Source: Clavelina lepadiformis
Lineage: Eukaryota; Chordata; Ascidiacea; Aplousobranchia; Clavelinidae
Assembly: GCF_947623445.1 (NCBI RefSeq)
Contig: NC_135243.1
Location: 5,024,501-5,088,500, forward strand
Length of the DNA: 64,000 bases
Reading direction: 5' to 3'
Shown here: positions 1-11,985 of the stretch, piece after piece
How the letters are laid out: each line of letters begins with the position of its first letter
Numbering within the stretch: position 1 is the first letter of the stretch
Position numbers and translations under genes: made by a program
Notes under the pieces: model-generated
Databases searched by the model: none
What the model saw: only the letters and a program-made list of their open reading frames with translations
What the model was told of the DNA's origin: nothing

Positions 1-63
1 TAGTGCGAAATGATGATGTAATAAATATATATAAAATACTTATTTTTCGATATTTTCACGCAG

Positions 64-3000
64 ATAAAAATGCCAAGTGGTCACAATGGTCTACTTGGGG
101 CGCATGCGCAGGAGTACCTTGCGGGACCGGAGTTCAAACTAGGACAAGAATATGTAGCAACTACATTAAAAAGTAAGCTACTTCCTAGGCCTAATGCAGT
201 AAGTATAATGAAAAACTAAAATTATATTATTCCTACGCGAAAAGTGTAGCAAAATTTATCAAACAAACATTTGGTAAGTTAATACAATGACAATTCTAAG
301 CCGATGCCGTGGACCCAGCACACAGCAGCAGCAGTGCATGGTGCCATGTCCAGGTGCATTTTGGAGCGCTTGGGTACCTGCAGGGCCGTGCGTAAGTCCG
401 GATCCGCTGTGCCTAGCAGGTAAAATGCGCGAAAGAAGATTTTGTCTCGGTCCGAACAACCAAAGGATTGACAGCAGCAACTGTCCCGGAGGACAAGGGA
501 ACACAGAACAGGTTGGAAAACTTGAAATAAATTAAGATATTGATTATCGCCTTGTCAATATTAATTCATAAGCTAGCATAATTGCGTTTTTGGTAGTATT
601 AGTATTTGGTGGTAAGTATTTCGACATGACTAGCATTTCTGACGACAGATTTCTGACAGCAATTCTTGACTTATAAGTTTAAGCCAGCATTTATTAACTT
701 TCACTGTTCACTAACCCTTATTCATTTTTTCCATAGGAAGCGCAATGCAGGGAGCATCTCTGTCCATCCTTTACCGAATATCAATTCGGTCCCTGTTCGC
801 CAAGCTGCGGAGACGCCGGATTTCGAACCGGAGTACGAACATGTACAAGTTTGGTGCTCAATTTGCCAGTAACGTGTACGCAAACTGTTGAACAATGCAC
901 CGTAAACTCTTGCCGTAAGTATATGTCATTTCCTAATTGAGTCTTGCAGCTGCTCGACCAAGTTTTAGAAATTTTGGATGTATACGGTGTTACTGCTATT
1001 ACACGGTTCAGAATATACACGGAACACTATTACGGTAGCAATAAGTTTCTTTTCGAAACGATTTTAATTTGCAATTGCAGCGAAACAGCCCGAATGGTCA
1101 AACTGGAGTAGCTGGGGATCATGCATCGGAATGACATGTACAAGCGGAGTTCAAACAAGAACAAGAATGTGTAATAACATGAAATACGGAAGGTTAGTAA
1201 CCAAACATTTATTTCAATGCAGCGTATGTGTTGTCAGAGCACTAACAAATTATTAAAATCATAAATATTCTTTTAAAAAAGAACATGCAGTTGCAATATC
1301 TTTCGTGCAATTTTGTAAATGCTTAGGAAATAGGCTAATTAATAAATAATTAAAATGCTTATCGTTATAAACAGTAAAAAAGTCCATAAAGGCATTTTCG
1401 CTATTACCGTAATACCTAAACACACAGGTGTTGACCGGTTATGACTTTAAACTATGTCGATCGGAAATAACTATAGTGTAATAATAAGTATTCACTGTGA
1501 CTCGATATTTATATAATACAGTTGCCAGGGAGATTCCAGTCAGCAACAGGACTGCACGGTGACCTGTCCAGGAGCTAATTGGAGCAACTGGATGCCGCAA
1601 GGTACATGCGTAAGTCCAGAGCCGGCCTGTCTAGTCGGAACAGTCCGCGAGCGAAGATATTGCCTGAATTCAAACAACCAAATAGTTGACAGCACTTACT
1701 GCCAAGGAGGAAATGCTAACACAGAGCGAGTAAGCAGACCTCAAATTTCAATTTTATACCGACAACACAAATGAGTATAGGCCCATAGGCTACAGTTAAA
1801 AACGGTTCCATACAGCCAACTCTAACGTTATATTTTTAGGACGCGCAATGTAACGAACACCTATGTCCGGGCTTCACTAATTTTATCCCTGGCACTTGTT
1901 CTGCGACTTGCGGTGACGGAGCGACGCGGACTTTATCAAGAACTTGCATTAGCAATGCCCCCAGTCTACCATCAGAGTGCTTAAGCAGAAAGGAACCGTG
2001 TGTTTTAAGTCCATGTCGTAAGTGATTGAAGTACTTTAAAGTTTCGGCAATTTGCTGCTTAATATAATCAAATTAAGCCTCAAAACAAAATTTACGCAGA
2101 CTGGTTAAAATTCTAGATTATTACAATAGGCTATGTCATAAGAAACCCTACCAACAACTAAGTTAAATTCATATCATTACAGCGAATAAAAATTCAAGCA
2201 CAAATTATATGCAATTAGTTATAACACGTTAATCTTACCCTACTACGTCCATATACATAGCTGCAACCCACTCCACATAAGCTTTTCGAGCCTTTCTCAA
2301 AGACGAATAACGATAAAATTGAAGACAATTTACATAATGTTTCACTCGACGATGTTGGGTTCATTTCACGATACACCCTAAAACTGCTTTGCAACTCGAA
2401 AGCTTTTTAATTAAACATTTCGCAACACTTGACAAGATAAACTTTGCGAAACAGTGTTTTCTCGCGACTTCAAAAGCATCACACTGACACAAAACCAGCA
2501 CACTTCTCTAACATTCTAGACTCTAGAGTAGACCAAAATAGTGAGCAAAGAACTGAACTTTTAATTCACAGGCAAAACGCGGGAAAACAACCAATTTATG
2601 ACGTCATAATCTAACCCAAATAACTTTTCAGTACAGTAGTTTTAAACTGCGTTTTCGAAAACTTGAGATTAGGAAACTATGATTAGAAAAAGTTAAACAA
2701 ATATTCAAAGATCGTCTTTTCATAATTTTCAGCCGTAATGTTGTTTGATATCATGTTGCTCGTGGACTCGTCAAACTCAGTCGGCCCTACTCAGTTTAAT
2801 CTCGCTATAGAATGGCTGGCCACCCTGTCAAGAAGTATTCCCGTTTCAAATGGAGTGGCCCAAGTTGGTATGGTACGTGCATTTCTATCACGTGGATAAC
2901 CAATTAGTGGATTAGTTCGGAATTAGGGTAAAAACTGTCGACGTTTTTAGATACGTTACGCTACAGTTCCACGGTCGCAATTCTTACTTGGTCAGCATTC

Positions 3001-3981
3001 AACCAATGACCAAGTGGACAACGCAATTCGATCCGTTCAGGTAGTTACTACGGCGCATTTTGATAAAAATCACTGAAGTTAAACTTATTTTATCTTTTAA
3101 CTAAACTTACACAGTTTAAAACACGCAAGATTTTTCTGCTAGTACACTGGCGGAGGAGGTGACGTAACGGCTGCAGTTGTCAAGGCAACTACACAAGATT
3201 TTACCGTTCCCGCCAACCGATACCCATTGGCAAGAAGAATAGCCATCCTTGTACACCAGGGCGATATCCTTAACGTAGCGTAAGTGTTTTGTCAAAATGC
3301 ATGTACAGGAAAGTCATATCTACCAGTGCAATAGACCTAAGTCTGGTCACAACTCAAAAGAAAATGATTTTTTCCATCGCAAATAGGTCATTTGTTGTAA
3401 AAGAAGTTGTTGAGTTTGCGAAAAGAATATGTAAAAATTTAATTGTACTTATTGGTTGTTTAATTGAAGTTAAACTTATGTTCATAGATAAATTTAGGTT
3501 TGATGTTTGGTACTTTACAGTAGTGTAACTGTAAAGCTAAAGGTTAACCAGAAACGGACAAAAATATCGCCAAACTTATTATTGTTTATTGGATAAAATT
3601 GTGACTACCAATTTAAAAACGTATTATCGTGATCTGCGTTTCCATCAAAGTATACGAAGCTTGCCTTACGGGCGAATTGTACGAAGTACCAGCTTCAATT
3701 ATGAAACGACTAACAGCGCAGAAATTATCCTAATTCGTTTCCACGAATACCAATTCAATGTGACTCCTTGTTGCAGACCATTTCTAGCAGCGGCAGTTGC
3801 AGCACAAAACTCAGGGATAGAATTTTTCTCCATCAGCGTTCAACCACAAGGCAACGTGTTGTCCCTGCTTTCCAGTGTTGGTTTTGTCTTATCAAGTAGC
3901 TCATTTGAGCAGTTACCGCTTCTGACGACGCCTCTTGTGCAGGCAATATTTTCAAGTCCGTCAGGTGGGTTTGCCGTTTAA
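64..3981 (+). CDS. Thrombospondin type-1 repeat / von Willebrand A domain protein (3' part, 10 exons visible)
   Basis: This is an extracellular adhesion-type protein whose 5' end lies outside the window. Exons read as 64-172, 301-511, 737-914, 1081-1192, 1522-1729, 1840-2017, 2733-2872, 2951-3040, 3143-3279 and 3777-3981, all with AG/GT borders and matching phases. The first six form two copies of a three-exon unit. Each unit has a WSxW-type TSP1 exon (WSQWSTWGAC; WSNWSSWGSC), an exon with C-x3-CPGA..W, and an exon beginning (E/D)AQC.EHLCP. The last four encode a VWA domain: DSSNS (3+2 residues of the MIDAS metal site, DxSxS) near its start, and GGGGDVTAA for the central threonine loop. TSP1 repeats bind matrix or glycans and VWA domains bind protein ligands; this architecture is common in secreted animal proteins. 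The stop is at 3979-3981. An alternative splice at 3964 onto about 4105 would add only a glycine before a stop. I cannot name an orthologue. Confidence 0.85.
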
Positions 3982-4360
3982 CATGATGTCACCAAACGAC
4001 ATCAAAAACAAAGGAAAACTACACAAACTGCTGTGGTGGGACTGTACTATAAGCTACTGCGTACTACCTTTGTTACCGAGAGATGATTTTCTTCATTTTA
4101 CAGGTTGATTATTACTGAAATTTGCGAGAAAAATGGAGCAGTCTACGCTGTAACCTACGTCTCAGAGACGCGTATGAAGTAGATGGAAGTCGTGATGAGT
4201 GTAGCCACCCAAATAGAAGATGGTGGCTAATAACAACAGGCTCATTTCATGCTCAGTTACATTTGCTTTCTTCAAATAGCAAAGTTAAAGCCACAAAGGA
4301 CCGTCGATGACGTTGTGAACGATCATATTTAATCCATTTTAAAAACCAAGACTTTGCTTG

Positions 4361-4366
4361 AATAAA
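4361..4366 (+). terminator. Poly(A) signal of the TSP1/VWA gene
   Basis: An AATAAA hexamer lies about 380 bases after the stop codon of the upstream plus-strand gene, and about 210 bases before the end of the convergent TCF25 gene. The position fits 3'-end processing, but the cleavage site is not shown. Confidence 0.45.
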
Positions 4367-4576
4367 TTTTTTAAACAAAAAGTATGCATTTTATATACGC
4401 ACATTAAAAAAAAAACTGCAATCGAATGAGGACCTTACGGTAACACCAAAGTTGAAAACCCAGTACTAAGGTTATTTTATTAGAGTCGTAACAATAGCCG
4501 TGGCGGCTAATTATTAAAATATTTTCCATCGAAGTAAAATATTGCATACGTCATAAAGTAGAAGGCACCAGAACAA

Positions 4577-7500
4577 TCAATCCCAATCTTGAACAAATTC
4601 TTCTTCTTCGTCTTCCGCTAGTGGGCGCTGAAAATTATCTAAGAGTTCTCGCATTGCGTTCATCAAAGTCTGAACATTGCCGCGCATTTGACCGGCATCG
4701 GCGCGGTCCAAATACTCCGGGGCGCCATCGAATGGCTCCTCGGGGTTGAATCCTGGTAGAAGGGAATGGAAGAAGAGGCTAACTGGGTGCCTAGAACGAC
4801 CGTGGCTGGACCTGAAATAACAGTATGGGTGAAGTATGGTATCTAACGCTTTATTGACAGTGTTGTAATGACTCGAATCATTGACTTTAAGTCCATTTTC
4901 CATTGACTTGAAGTACGTTAACATGGTTCATAATAACAGACAGACATTTAATTTAAGAATAGGATACCTTCGTTAGAAATTAAGCTTAACTGAAACTAAT
5001 TGTGAATTGGGTATCTTTAAGTGCAACAGGAATCATACAAAAACGTCAGTGTAAGATCAATTTGAAAAAGTCATATACAAACTAGAGATAAAACAGTTTC
5101 GAACCTGGCAGGCCGTTGATACGAGATGACTGTATCCTGTGGTGGAAGTGGATCGTGACTTAGCATGGTCCCGGTACGAATGTCCTGATTAAAAACCGAT
5201 GTTTAGAATAAAAACTGAAGTTACACAATTTCTATTAAGCTTCGCATTCTGTACACGGCATGATATAATTTTTTGCTCGAGTGCGCGTGATAATGGTAAC
5301 ATTCCAGCGTGAAAAGAAGAAATAAAAACAAAAAGTGCCTTCCTTGGAAAAGGCAATTCGTGCTCAGACACACAAATAACATCATTAAATTCAATTCATG
5401 CAAAAATGTTTCTCATTCCCAGGATGAAAATTTTCACTCGATACAAAAACAAAGTAAAAGTGTCAATTTTCTTTCCGGATGATGTGCAAGTATCCCACTA
5501 TCTAAGTTACTTGTGACATACCCTGCTTAACAATTATTATCATATTTGATACTCACTAGTGGCAGTAGGGAGCTAACTTCAGGGAGTTCCGATATAAGGG
5601 CATGACGATAGATATTCATAGGCGGTTTTTGATATCTTGTCTTTCGCCTAATACAGTGCAGAATAAAATTTTGGTTTTAAGTTAAAAAACGTGGGCAAAA
5701 TGCAAACTGTGTAATTATGTTTTCGCTGTTTAGTCTTTTACCAATATGTAATACTAACGTGATGCAATGGAAGTTCAAACACTGGCAACAGCATTATTAG
5801 CAGTGCTACATGAAACCTACTTTTGGGCGCATTCATCAACAAAACGATCTTTCTTTTCCACTCGAGAAATCACTGCATTTACGTTGGACTCAAGCCAAGC
5901 AAGGATCTCAGGGTCTTTCCAAAGCGAGTGATTTCGGCAAACAAACATGTGACAAAGTAGCTCTAACCCTTGAGGACGACTAACATAAAACAAACATGAT
6001 TTTAGACTATCTATTGGAGTTATTTGGTTGTTTTATGTGATGTTAATGTTGTGAAACATTTGTCTCAAAAATCAACCTTGTACAAAACACAAACCTTTCC
6101 TTGGTCTTTGAAGCGAAAACGGCGCAAGCGGCAACTTTAGGATCTGGTTGAACTGAACATTTTTCCAGCATTAGCGCAAGAACCTGATGCGTGGGAACGA
6201 AAACAAGTTTTTTTAATACACATCACGTTCGCGTAATTTCTATGAATACTTTGTGAAGTTTATACCGGGCAGAGTTTTACTTACAGACGGAAACATAATC
6301 AGGGCATTCTGCAAGGCTTTGTCCGCTTTTTCTTTATCCGAAGATTTTTCCAGCAATGACAATTGGAAATGTGCCAAGGCAAGGGAATAGGCCCAGTTTG
6401 GCAACTGCGTTAAATTCCTGCTCACCTAAATGATTCACATTGTGGAAGTAATTTCAAAATTAAACATCATCATGCAACGTATCGATTTTTATCAAATAGT
6501 TTCAGCCACCTTGGACTCTATAAAGAAGAAAAGTAACCATTAGGTTTTTAAAGATATTTAATATTTGTTTATGGCGTCAACTTACCCCCCACTCGGAAGC
6601 AAACTTTATAAGATACTCGTACTCAGCGGCCCTCAGTGCAAAGTGGTCAAGTTCAAGTATGCTACCAAGCGGATCTTCTTCAGGATCCAAACTGAATGAC
6701 AACAAAATGAACTCCTACAGTACTGTATCTTGGTAAGAACCGACAAACTAACTATAATGCTTTTTACACTCTGACTCTGTGTATGCACCGATTGTACAGG
6801 ATTGAGTCACGAATTCGGAGCTACAGTACAGTGACACATATAGTTGTGCACATGCCACAGTAGAAAGCACATTAATAAGAAAGCACCGTCATTACAATAC
6901 CATGCATTCATTTGCACGGTTCTATGCATTCCAAGTTCCAGTAGTAAAACATACTATTACAAAGCAGAGGAATTTATGATACCTGAGCAAAACTTTGCAC
7001 AACTCCAACGCTGTTCGATTACATCCTCGTTGAGACACAAAATTCATATGTTTGTACAGTGAGAGGTATAAGCACCTGTGGAGAGAAAGAAATCTTTTTT
7101 AAAACACGATTTTAACTTTAATCAAATTGCGATATGTGTGTAGTGTTCCTTACCATCAATAAAGAAATACGAGAAGAAAAATAACCTATCGGAAGCAAAG
7201 GTGATAGACATGCAACAAAGAATGTGTTATTGTGCTTAAGTGCTTAGCTTACCTGTTCTCCTGATACTTATACGGAAGCCTACACATCCCTGTTGTCAGG
7301 TTAAAGCAAGAATGGAAGGACCTCTCAAGGCAATAGAGCGATCTTTCTAATTGGTCAAAAACCAACTATTTTATTTAAAGTAACATAACAACAAGGTTTA
7401 AAAAGAATATAACACAGCACTTTGACATATCTTACAAATCATCGCTTGTAAGCAGTGCACCACACCACATTGACTTAAATGTATACAGACGTTCAGTAGG

Positions 7501-9794
7501 ATATAGGTTATTGAGCTTGACAAAGCACTCAAAGTTAGTATAAAGTTATCTAAATTTTCACCAGAATGCAACAAAAATTTCTAACCTATCAACTCTCGTG
7601 CCATCCTGATGTCTTCATGAACCTTATAAACATCACTGAATGTGAGAAGTGCATCTACATGGTAGGAATGCTTCTCTATTATTACCTAACAGATCATAAA
7701 ATAGTTTAAGCATGGATAATAATTTTGTTAGAAGTGAACACTTACTTACAGCGAGACTTGCCGGTATTTTACATTTAAAAACTCACAGCTATGTTTCTGT
7801 GGTCAGACGAATCGACTGCATCAAGGAATTTGAACTGGATGTCCTGGTAGTCTTTGCTGTGTTCAAATTTAAAAACTTGGCAACTGAAAAATATTAAATG
7901 TGGAAGGGAAAGTTCAGTTTCAATCCATAAATTTGTTTGAAAAATTTTTTTTTATGTCTTAATAACAATCACTCCTTGCATAAACCAATACACAAATAGA
8001 TGCAGGACACTGCATTCAACAAGATAAAATGCATCTTATACAGATCGGGGAATGATTATGGCTATACAAAACCATGTTAGCGGTAAACAGACGAAAATTG
8101 CATGCAATCCACAAAGAAAACTTTCTGAACAACATCACACATCAGAGCTGGTAATTTACCCATTTTTAGTTTCCAGAGATTTCATGCTGATACCGGTTCT
8201 TCCCAGTTTAGCCCAGTTATTTTGAGGCTGAGTCAGCCACATGCCCCTTGACTGGCTGCCCTGATTTCTTCTTCTGTATGATGAGTCACCCATTAACGCC
8301 CTTGTTCCAAAAATCTTCCTCAATTCATTATCAGGGTTTAAATGTCTACAAAAATGCAGTGAAATTATAGAAATTTTGAGAACCTTACCAAGTAGCTGAA
8401 ACTAATTCATACAGTGCAAAATTGTCCTACAAATTATACAGGTCTTCGTAGCATGAAACATGACATGATAACACTGTTTACCAACCTATGCTCGACGGTT
8501 AAAACAGACTTCTGAAACTTAAAGGACATTAAATTGTCTTGTCTTTGGTGAGATGTAGAAGGTGCAACTTGGCCATTGCTTTCAATTTCTTCAAGTACTT
8601 TATCCAAGTCCTCTGTTGGCTGCCGTGATAAAAGCATCAACACCAAAATGTATTTTGCATAAGAAGCGATCGCAACAGAATAAAATCAGCAAAGACAGAC
8701 ACAGAAACTTTTTCAGTTAAAATAGACCAAGAAGTAAATGTAATTAGAAAGCCAAGGAACAAAAAGTGATTTTTCAGGTTAAGGTAAAACTTCGTTGTAA
8801 TGTCATCGTTGAGATTTATGAAATCCCATGTCAAAAAACAGGTTCACGTTGTATCAGGGTGATTGAAAAAAAATTATCACTTGTGCTAAGTGCTGGGATT
8901 TATGATTTACTCGCAAAATGAAAAGAAGAACCCAAACAATAGCACACATATTTATTATATATATACATCAACATAACTTGTGCGCGATAACTTTGCGCTC
9001 ATGTTCCAAGAAAAAAATTCTTCACTTTATAAAGGTTTCAAACAGCTGGACTATAGGTTCACATTTGTTGAGAAGGTGACGTGGGGTCCTAGTGGCATAA
9101 AATAGGCCCAAAGTCCCTGTATCACAGTGCTACCATTCTCTTTAACTTTAGCTCAATCTATTTGGGGTCAATTGTGGGGACCTTGGTACAGTGGAGGTTA
9201 GACCGCCTGTAACCTGCCTGGTTTGTAAAAATGCGAACGATGTTCCATTTCCAGTTGTGCTATGTGGTAATAGCAGGAAAAAAATTACAGCAAGAACACT
9301 CTTGATTAAGTTGATACTAACCACAACATTTTTGCAATGTATTTAAACGCTTTTATGTACCGTCATGGTTGTTGCTTTCTTTTTCTTCTTTTTCCGATTT
9401 TTTTTCTTTTTATTTACGGCAGTGTCCTGTTTCACAACATCAGTCGCTATTTGTTCATCACTCTTTTCATCGGAGTCGTCGAGCTGTCAATAATTTTCGT
9501 TCATAAATACACGTTGATATCATATGTATAAACTTTTACACAAGACAACCAGCAAATGCTTAACACTTGCAAATCCAGTTCAAGGTTAAACCGTCATGGC
9601 TCGTGATGCAAATTAAACAACAGGCTCAACAGCTACAACAAGATAAGCCAATTTATAAAATTCACCAGTGCAAATTTGTTCACGACATGATTCACAGTCT
9701 CCTCTTCATCACTCTCACTTTCTTCCTGATCCACAGGAGGTAGAGCCATGACATTTCCGCGACCCTGAAGTCTCCGAAGAGCACGTGATGACAT
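4577..9794 (-). CDS. TCF25: TCF25 / NULP1 (ribosome-associated quality control factor)
   Basis: This is the animal orthologue of yeast Rqc1. TCF25 works with the E3 ligase Listerin on stalled 60S ribosomes to tag nascent chains with ubiquitin; the older transcription-factor label is historical. The start at 9794 reads MSSRALRRLQGRGN, close to the conserved TCF25 start. A second exon (about 9355-9500) has an acidic stretch and then a lysine-rich run. Later exons read from high to low coordinate: DLDKVLEEIE and VEHR (about 8465-8625), LNPDNELRKIFG (8160-8345), FKFEHSKDYQ (7790-7885), YHVDALLTFSD (7590-7675), LYCLERSFH (about 7257-7350), RGCNRTALELCK (6982-7075), LDPEEDP (6590-6692), RNLTQLPNWAYSLA (6284-6428), VLALMLEKCSVQPDP (6097-6187), HSLWKDPEILAWLE (5822-5975), ALISELPEV (5558-5645), LSHDPLPPQDT (5107-5187) and the C-terminal exon (4577-4811) ending FVQDWD. 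The TPR-like middle and acidic tail match the family. It looks intact. Confidence 0.93.
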
Positions 9795-10071
9795 TGTGTG
9801 CAAGTTATTAAATCAATTTAATTTTTCGATACTAGAGTTTTGCTAACGAAAAGTAAACATGCTTATAAAAATGTAGAACGTCTTGATATGCCAATTATAA
9901 ACAAACCTTTTTGCACAATACAATATTACAATCAATCACAAAATTACTTAAATATTGTCAATTCATCATCATTATTGGCAGTAGTAACCACTGGTGATTT
10001 TCACATTAAATTAATCTCAATTTTCAGCATTATTTTGCATAGAATGTGAGTGAGATATGGACATGTGTAGA

Positions 10072-11733
10072 CTATGAAGATTTTTCTGCCGTCGAAGCCA
10101 ATGAATCATCTTCATTCTTTTTTGTTCTGGATTTAAATCTTTCAATTAGGGATAAAAATTTCTTCTTAACAGGACTGACTTCATTAGGAGATAGTTTATG
10201 AAATCTTCGAGTCGCAAGGTTGTGAAATGAGCCAAATGAAATTGCGAGAACTGTACAAACCAAGCAGATCACGTTGTACGGCATTGAGAAGTCTGGTACA
10301 GGAATATTGACAAGAATAGCTTCACTGTAAATGTGTTGGACAGAGCCATGAAGCTCTTTACTTATGTTTAAATCATTTGTTTTAGTCGTTATCACAGCAG
10401 GACTAATGTAAAACCCATGGTTAGCATCAGGAGGATGCTCAATCCATGTCATGAATCCTTTCGTAAAGTGAAAGCTAAGTTCTGTTATTGAATCAGAAGG
10501 TAATCTCACAATAAGCTCCATAATGTTTGGAGATTCTCGGATTTTTCCTGGTGTATAAGATATCCATGCAGGACTGATGATGTCATTCTGTCTTGAGACA
10601 ACTTTTAACGTATGGACTTGGGTATGTAGGAACCAAGGTACAACTTGGAAAAATATGATAGGAATTTCACGGTTATTATGATTTACGATCGAACATACAA
10701 ATCCACCTTCTAGGCCAATACCCGTTAGGTAACAGTGATTCGTTACACCATGGTTGAGCTTAGTGGTAACACCAGGTGTTTTTAATCCCTTTACTTGAAC
10801 GTTGCTGTCACTTTTTAATCTGTGTAAATTTAAAACAGAAAACCCACCAACAGATTCAGTAAGTGCAGGAGAAATAGTAGCACCCTCAATTACTCTGACC
10901 ATTAAAACACTTCTTGATGACAGAGGACAAGCTGGTTTCACTCTTTTTTTAAAAAGAGACAGCAAACTAAAATTGGGCATCAAATTCAGCGTACGTAGAT
11001 CGTAGACAACAGAAATGTGTTGCTCAAGCTTGACATGCCTCCTCTCGCAAGAGCCACCCTCACTACAATCGTGAAGAAAGTGCAAACCAATTGAGAGGAA
11101 TTTGCTATGATGAAGTTGGCTTGGGTTGAGCAATGCACCAGGTCCAGCTTTAGAACCACACGGCAGTAATTTCATCCATGGAGTGAGGTTTTCTGTGCAC
11201 AAATTTTCACGGGATAACGTACCGTATCTTAGGAATGTGTTGTCAGTCTCACCACCTTCTACAACGCCGACAGGACGAAATGAAATCTTTGGCGTAACAG
11301 TTACTGCTTTATTGATGAAGTTTAATGATGCACAAAACAGACCCGATAATGCGTTTGTAAATCCAACCCAATTTTTATCCACATCTTCTGTGTTCTTATG
11401 AAACCAAACCCACAACTGGGCCCCAGTGGGTGAAGAAGCATCGGGAAATCCCCAACGCTTGTATCTCCATAGGCCTTGGGTCATTGTAAAATGTAGTTCT
11501 GCAATATTATATTTCTGTATGAGCTGTCCAAGGGAACGGGGAAATAATTTGTAATGTCTTGGTGCAAACCAATGCTCATAGTTCCAGGTGGTGGTGAAAT
11601 TAAAAAATCCGTACACAAGTTCAGGATCGATCATGTCCAATTTTAAGGATTCTTCATAATTCTCATTTCCATTGCAGGTGCAAAACATAGCAAAATAAAT
11701 CAACACAAATAGGCCTAGCATATTTTTTTGCAT
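10072..11733 (-). CDS. PIGT: PIGT, GPI transamidase subunit (single exon, 553 aa)
   Basis: This is a subunit of the ER-membrane GPI transamidase, which swaps the C-terminal signal of precursor proteins for a GPI anchor; PIG-T stabilises the complex and is disulfide-linked to the catalytic subunit PIG-K. The N-terminus has a signal peptide (residues 1 to about 22: MQKNMLGLFVLIYFAMFC). Family motifs follow: FAPRHYKLFPRSLGQL, TMTQGLWRYKRWGFP and PTGAQLWVWF. Near the C-terminus a hydrophobic segment (VICLVCTVLAISFG) precedes a basic cytosolic tail. The length is close to that of vertebrate PIG-T (about 580). The uninterrupted reading frame is unusual among intron-rich neighbours and could reflect retroposition or intron loss. 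The start ATG sits just before the signal peptide. It lies head-to-head with a plus-strand gene starting at 11986. Confidence 0.96.
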   Translation of the reverse strand: MQKNMLGLFVLIYFAMFCTCNGNENYEESLKLDMIDPELVYGFFNFTTTWNYEHWFAPRHYKLFPRSLGQLIQKYNIAELHFTMTQGLWRYKRWGFPDASSPTGAQLWVWFHKNTEDVDKNWVGFTNALSGLFCASLNFINKAVTVTPKISFRPVGVVEGGETDNTFLRYGTLSRENLCTENLTPWMKLLPCGSKAGPGALLNPSQLHHSKFLSIGLHFLHDCSEGGSCERRHVKLEQHISVVYDLRTLNLMPNFSLLSLFKKRVKPACPLSSRSVLMVRVIEGATISPALTESVGGFSVLNLHRLKSDSNVQVKGLKTPGVTTKLNHGVTNHCYLTGIGLEGGFVCSIVNHNNREIPIIFFQVVPWFLHTQVHTLKVVSRQNDIISPAWISYTPGKIRESPNIMELIVRLPSDSITELSFHFTKGFMTWIEHPPDANHGFYISPAVITTKTNDLNISKELHGSVQHIYSEAILVNIPVPDFSMPYNVICLVCTVLAISFGSFHNLATRRFHKLSPNEVSPVKKKFLSLIERFKSRTKKNEDDSLASTAEKSS

Positions 11734-11985
11734 TTTGTAGAGTACAGAATCACCTACAACTTTCTAATGTATACAAAAATATAGACTTGCAAATGTTCAA
11801 CATTTTAATAACCTGGGACAAATCATAGCCTAGCCTCAGCATCTCCCAAACTTTCTGCTGAGAAATAGCCTGGTGACTGGACAACTTAGAGTAGTTTATT
11901 TTATACAGTATTCAATCAATCAGTTTATTTTTCGAAAATTCGGAGGAACAAATAAAATCAAGGCGGTTGTTTGTAGCATGTGCTT
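11734..11985. promoter_or_regulatory. Putative shared promoter region between PIGT and the divergent gene at 11986
   Basis: About 250 bases separate the PIGT start (minus strand) from the first ATG of a likely plus-strand gene. The arrangement suggests a bidirectional promoter. I see no unambiguous TATA box or named factor site, so this rests on spacing only. Confidence 0.3.

Noticed and set aside
3289-3528. A plus-strand frame after VWA exon 9
   Set aside because: It starts at the intron donor and runs through intronic sequence; the splice to 3777 is supported by phase and VWA content.
10802-11401. Plus-strand frames opposite PIGT
   Set aside because: They are antisense shadows of the PIGT coding sequence.
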